From Cereibacter_A azotoformans (GTDB taxonomy: Bacteria; Pseudomonadota; Alphaproteobacteria; Rhodobacterales; Rhodobacteraceae): a stretch of DNA of 64,000 nucleotides. The position numbers and the translations under genes were made by a program. The notes beneath the pieces were generated by a model. It saw nothing but the letters and a program-made list of their open reading frames with translations, was not told where the DNA came from and did no database searches. Each line of letters starts with the position of its first letter. Positions within the stretch are counted from its first letter, which is position 1. Shown one piece after another: positions 61,898 through 64,000 of this stretch. Where the stretch lies: NCBI RefSeq assembly GCF_003050905.1, contig NZ_QAOT01000002.1. The stretch is one strand, 5' to 3'.

Positions 61898-61909
61898 CCG
61901 TGATCACGG
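61898..61909. promoter_or_regulatory. 12-bp perfect palindrome, candidate GntR operator
   Basis: CCGTGATCACGG, perfect dyad in the divergent space between the CoA-transferase gene (start 61852) and the GntR gene (start 62066). Operators of FadR-type GntR regulators are short dyads of this kind. Confidence 0.45.
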
Positions 61910-62065
61910 TTGCACGAGTTGACGCCGGGTTCAAGCGGGAATGAGCGTCAGGCCGCCGCGCCACTTCCGCTTGAACTGGCCCCAAGGCGATGCGATGCGG
62001 GATCACCACTGGCGCGAGGACAGGACGTGGCGGGGCGGAAGTCACAGGGTCAGCACTCTCCGATC

Positions 62066-62740
62066 ATGAGCATCGGCCAGATCGAGCGCGTCACCATGGG
62101 AGAGCGCATCTACAACGAACTGTGCCAGCTCTTGATCGCGGGCAAGCTGCAGCCGGGCGAGCGCCTGTCGCTGCGCACCGTGGCCGAGGCGCTGGGCGTT
62201 TCGATGATGCCTGTCCGCGAGGCGGTGGCGCGGCTGGTCGCCGATGGCGCGCTGACGGTCCATGCCAACCGGGCGATCACCGTGCCGCTGATGACGGTGG
62301 CGAAGCTGCGCGAGCTGACACGGATCCGGATCGAGATCGAGGGCTATGCCGTGGCCGAGGCCGCCACCCGCTGCACCGCCGGGCAGCTGGCCGCCATCGG
62401 CCGGCTCGACGCGGCCTTCCGGCAGGCGACGCTCGCCCCCGAAGGCGGAAGCGACGACTCGCTGCGGCTGAACAAGGAGCTGCATTTCGCTATCTACGAG
62501 GCGGCCGGCTCGCCGGTGCTGCTGTCGATCATCGAGGGGCTCTGGCTGAAGGTCGGGCCGATCTTCAACCTCGACCTGCGCGCGGCCCGGCGTTTTTCGA
62601 CCGGCGCGGCCGAGAAGCACCATGCGGCGCTCGTGGCAGCCCTGACGCGGCGGGATCCCGAGGGCGCGCGGCAGGCGCTGTCCGCCGACATCCTCAGCTC
62701 GCTCGAGTTCGTGGTGACGACCGGATCGCTGCCCGACTGA
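62066..62740 (+). CDS. GntR-family regulator (FadR-like, FCD domain)
   Basis: 224 residues. N-terminal winged helix: LIAGKLQPGERLSLRTVAEA and LGVSMMPVREAVARLVADGA. The C-terminal FCD domain begins at IRIEIEGYAVAEAAT; NKELHFAIYEAAGS and EKHHAALVAAL carry the usual metal-binding histidines. Members bind organic acids. Start 62066 is chosen since it is the first ATG directly before the winged helix; the frame is open to 61910. It probably represses the divergent CoA-transferase-SDR-cyclase unit. Confidence 0.87.
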   Translation: MSIGQIERVTMGERIYNELCQLLIAGKLQPGERLSLRTVAEALGVSMMPVREAVARLVADGALTVHANRAITVPLMTVAKLRELTRIRIEIEGYAVAEAATRCTAGQLAAIGRLDAAFRQATLAPEGGSDDSLRLNKELHFAIYEAAGSPVLLSIIEGLWLKVGPIFNLDLRAARRFSTGAAEKHHAALVAALTRRDPEGARQALSADILSSLEFVVTTGSLPD

Positions 62741-62851
62741 CGGGCCGGGCAGGATCGCCCACGGATCCGGCGGCACCGCCGGGCGACCTTCCGTCCCGGC
62801 GATCCGGAGCGCCACCTCCGACAGATCCCAAGTGCCCGATCGTCGAGCACG

Positions 62852-62877
62852 AAAAAACCGCGGCTTGCGCCGCGGTT
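62852..62877 (-). terminator. Terminator after carD (works on both strands)
   Basis: AACCGCGGC (62856-62864), TTGC, GCCGCGGTT (62869-62877). On the minus strand it is followed by six T (62857-62852), 22 nt past the carD stop. On the plus strand the U-run is short (CTTTAT), so weaker for gntR. Confidence 0.85.
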
Positions 62878-62899
62878 CTTTATCTTCATCCGAAGAAGA

Positions 62900-63409
62900 T
62901 CAGGCTGCGCGCGAGACGAGGACCGCGTCCACCGCCTTCTGCGCACCCGCTTCGTCCACGCCCGAAACGGCCGCCACTTCGCGGGTCAGACGCTCGAGAG
63001 CCGCCTCGTAGAGCTGACGCTCGGAATAGGACTGCTCGCGCTGATCGTCCGTCCGGTGCAGGTCGCGCACCACCTCGGCGATCGACATCAGATCGCCGGA
63101 GTTGATCTTCTGCTCATATTCCTGCGCCCGGCGCGACCACATCGCGCGCTTCACGCGGGCCTTGCCCTTGAGCGTATCGAGCGCCTTCGTCACCACGTCG
63201 GGCGTCGAGAGCGAGCGCATGCCCACCTCGGTCGCCTTGTGGGTCGGCACGCGCAGCGTCATCTTGTCCTTCTCGAAGGAGATCACGAACAGTTCGAGGC
63301 GGATTCCGGCGATCTCCTGCTCCTCGATCGAGATGATCCGGCCGACGCCGTGCGCCGGATAGACAACGAACTCGTTGGGACGAAACTCGGGCTTCTTGGT
63401 CTTGGTCAT
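62900..63409 (-). CDS. carD: CarD-family transcription factor
   Basis: 169 residues. N-terminal RNA polymerase interacting domain FVVYPAHGVGRIISIEEQEI (about residues 14-33), then a helical DNA-binding C-domain (MWSRRAQEYEQKINSGDLMS, SYSERQLYEAALERL). CarD stabilises the open complex at promoters; in Rhodobacter sphaeroides it activates many sigma-70 promoters that lack T at -7. Start 63409 (MTKTKKPEF) follows a GGAAG site; an upstream TTG in frame at 63490 is not used. Followed by a strong terminator. Confidence 0.93.
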   Translation of the reverse strand: MTKTKKPEFRPNEFVVYPAHGVGRIISIEEQEIAGIRLELFVISFEKDKMTLRVPTHKATEVGMRSLSTPDVVTKALDTLKGKARVKRAMWSRRAQEYEQKINSGDLMSIAEVVRDLHRTDDQREQSYSERQLYEAALERLTREVAAVSGVDEAGAQKAVDAVLVSRAA

Positions 63410-63495
63410 CCAGTCGCTTCCTCGATGCGGCAGCTCACGTCCTCGCGACAGACACACCAACGCCCGGATCTTCCGGTCCGGGCGATGCAAGTGGG

Positions 63496-63524
63496 ATTGT
63501 CGCTAGAAATTCCACCCCAGGCAA
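63496..63524 (-). promoter_or_regulatory. Possible carD promoter
   Basis: On the minus strand TTGCCT (63524-63519), 17-nt spacer, GACAAT (63501-63496), predicting a leader of about 80 nt. The rest of the gap 63410-63689 holds only a CCCGCC/GGCGGG hairpin near 63640 after the ferredoxin gene. Confidence 0.35.
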
Positions 63525-63689
63525 AGAGCTCTGAGATGGTTGGCGGGCTTCCGTGCTTGTTTATGAAACCCTTGTATCACAAAAAGCGGCCGATTCCAAC
63601 TCTGCCGAGCACAGCGGGTTCCACGAAATCGTTATCATCCCGCCTTGCAGGCGGGCGCCAGCCGCAGCTGAGACGAAGCGCCGCAGGCT

Positions 63690-64000
63690 TCAGCCCCCTT
63701 CGCCCGGCTTCTCCGAGAAGTGGGTGGCGAGCTTGCCGGTCTGGCCGTCGAGATCGGCGGCTTCGGGCAGCGGGTCCTTCTTGGTCACGATGACCGGCCA
63801 GATCTCGGCATATTTGCGGTTCAGTTCAAGCCAGGATTCCATGTCCGGCTCGGTGTCGGGACGGATCGCGTCGGCCGGGCATTCCGGTTCGCACACACCG
63901 CAGTCGATGCACTCGTCCGGGTGGATGACGAGCATGTTCTCGCCCTCGTAGAAGCAGTCCACCGGGCAGACTTCCACACAGTCGGTGTATTTGCAGGCGA
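63690..64000 (-). CDS. fdxA: 7Fe ferredoxin FdxA, start beyond the window edge
   Basis: C-terminal about 103 residues; the N-terminal few residues lie outside. The reading begins ACKYTDCVEVCPVDCFYEG and continues with DECIDCGVCEPECPADAI, the cysteine pattern of bacterial [3Fe-4S][4Fe-4S] ferredoxin with a long C-terminal tail (YAEIWPVI to the end). It is a soluble electron carrier. The first residue before the edge is an unfinished codon. It is followed by carD in the same direction after 280 bp. Confidence 0.95.
   Translation of the reverse strand, partial: ACKYTDCVEVCPVDCFYEGENMLVIHPDECIDCGVCEPECPADAIRPDTEPDMESWLELNRKYAEIWPVIVTKKDPLPEAADLDGQTGKLATHFSEKPGEGG

Overview
The window is GC-rich, gene-dense alphaproteobacterial DNA. 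Gene content points to the Rhodobacter / Cereibacter sphaeroides group of the Rhodobacteraceae. Pointers are the aerobic-type cob cluster, the DUF6456/DUF6477 pair, CarD, 3-hydroxybutyrate dehydrogenase, several TRAP transporters and a CCCCCGCGG-ATATTT type intergenic repeat. This assignment rests on recognition of families, not on a database search. I see no insertion sequence, prophage, CRISPR array or replication origin.

Layout. 1-11.4 kb: 3' part of mfd; a Bcr/CflA-type MFS pump with a FrnE-like DsbA protein; a TetR regulator with a perfect 20-bp palindrome in front of it, controlling a membrane-fusion protein and an RND pump; an entericidin-like lipoprotein; a peptide-binding protein. 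11.4-18.9 kb: a candidate small RNA with its own promoter and terminator, bdhA, psuK-psuG, rpsB-tsf with a terminator between them, rpe, a BaiN-like flavoprotein and two tandem tRNA-Gln(TTG) genes. 18.9-32.5 kb: cobalamin block. cobO and nnrS run leftward. An adenosylcobalamin riboswitch leads the rightward operon DUF1636-cobW-cobN-cobH-cobI-cobJ. cobK is inverted. cobL-cobE-cobM-cobA-(26-aa ORF)-cobF follows. Nearly all genes overlap by ATGA. No cobG, cobB or cobST is present. 32.5-41.9 kb: a partial aroB duplication, aroB-aroK, a small membrane protein with a large exported protein and a XerC/XerD recombinase, a CorC-type membrane protein, DUF6456/DUF6477, DUF305 and a class I glutamine amidotransferase-type hydrolase.

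41.9-62.7 kb is an accessory catabolic island. A 13-gene leftward run (55723 to 43080) encodes TRAP components, an acyl-CoA dehydrogenase, a fumarate-reductase-like flavoprotein, two crotonases, a CoA-transferase, an HpaI-type aldolase and a MaoC hydratase. It is followed by a LacI regulator. Rightward from the same intergenic region run an amidohydrolase and a second DctM. Two similar LacI-type operators sit in this divergent control region. A second unit (cyclase family protein, SDR, second CoA-transferase) is divergent from a GntR regulator, with a 12-bp palindrome between them. Together they look like import and CoA-dependent breakdown of an organic acid, possibly cyclic; the substrate cannot be read from sequence. 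62.7-64 kb: CarD and the start-truncated 7Fe ferredoxin gene.

Regulatory reading. Several promoters proposed here (rpsB, both tRNA-Gln, the small RNA) have -10 elements that end in C or G, not T, which fits the CarD-dependent promoter style described for Rhodobacter. The reading frame evidence for the coding genes is strong; promoter, operator and small RNA calls are by eye.
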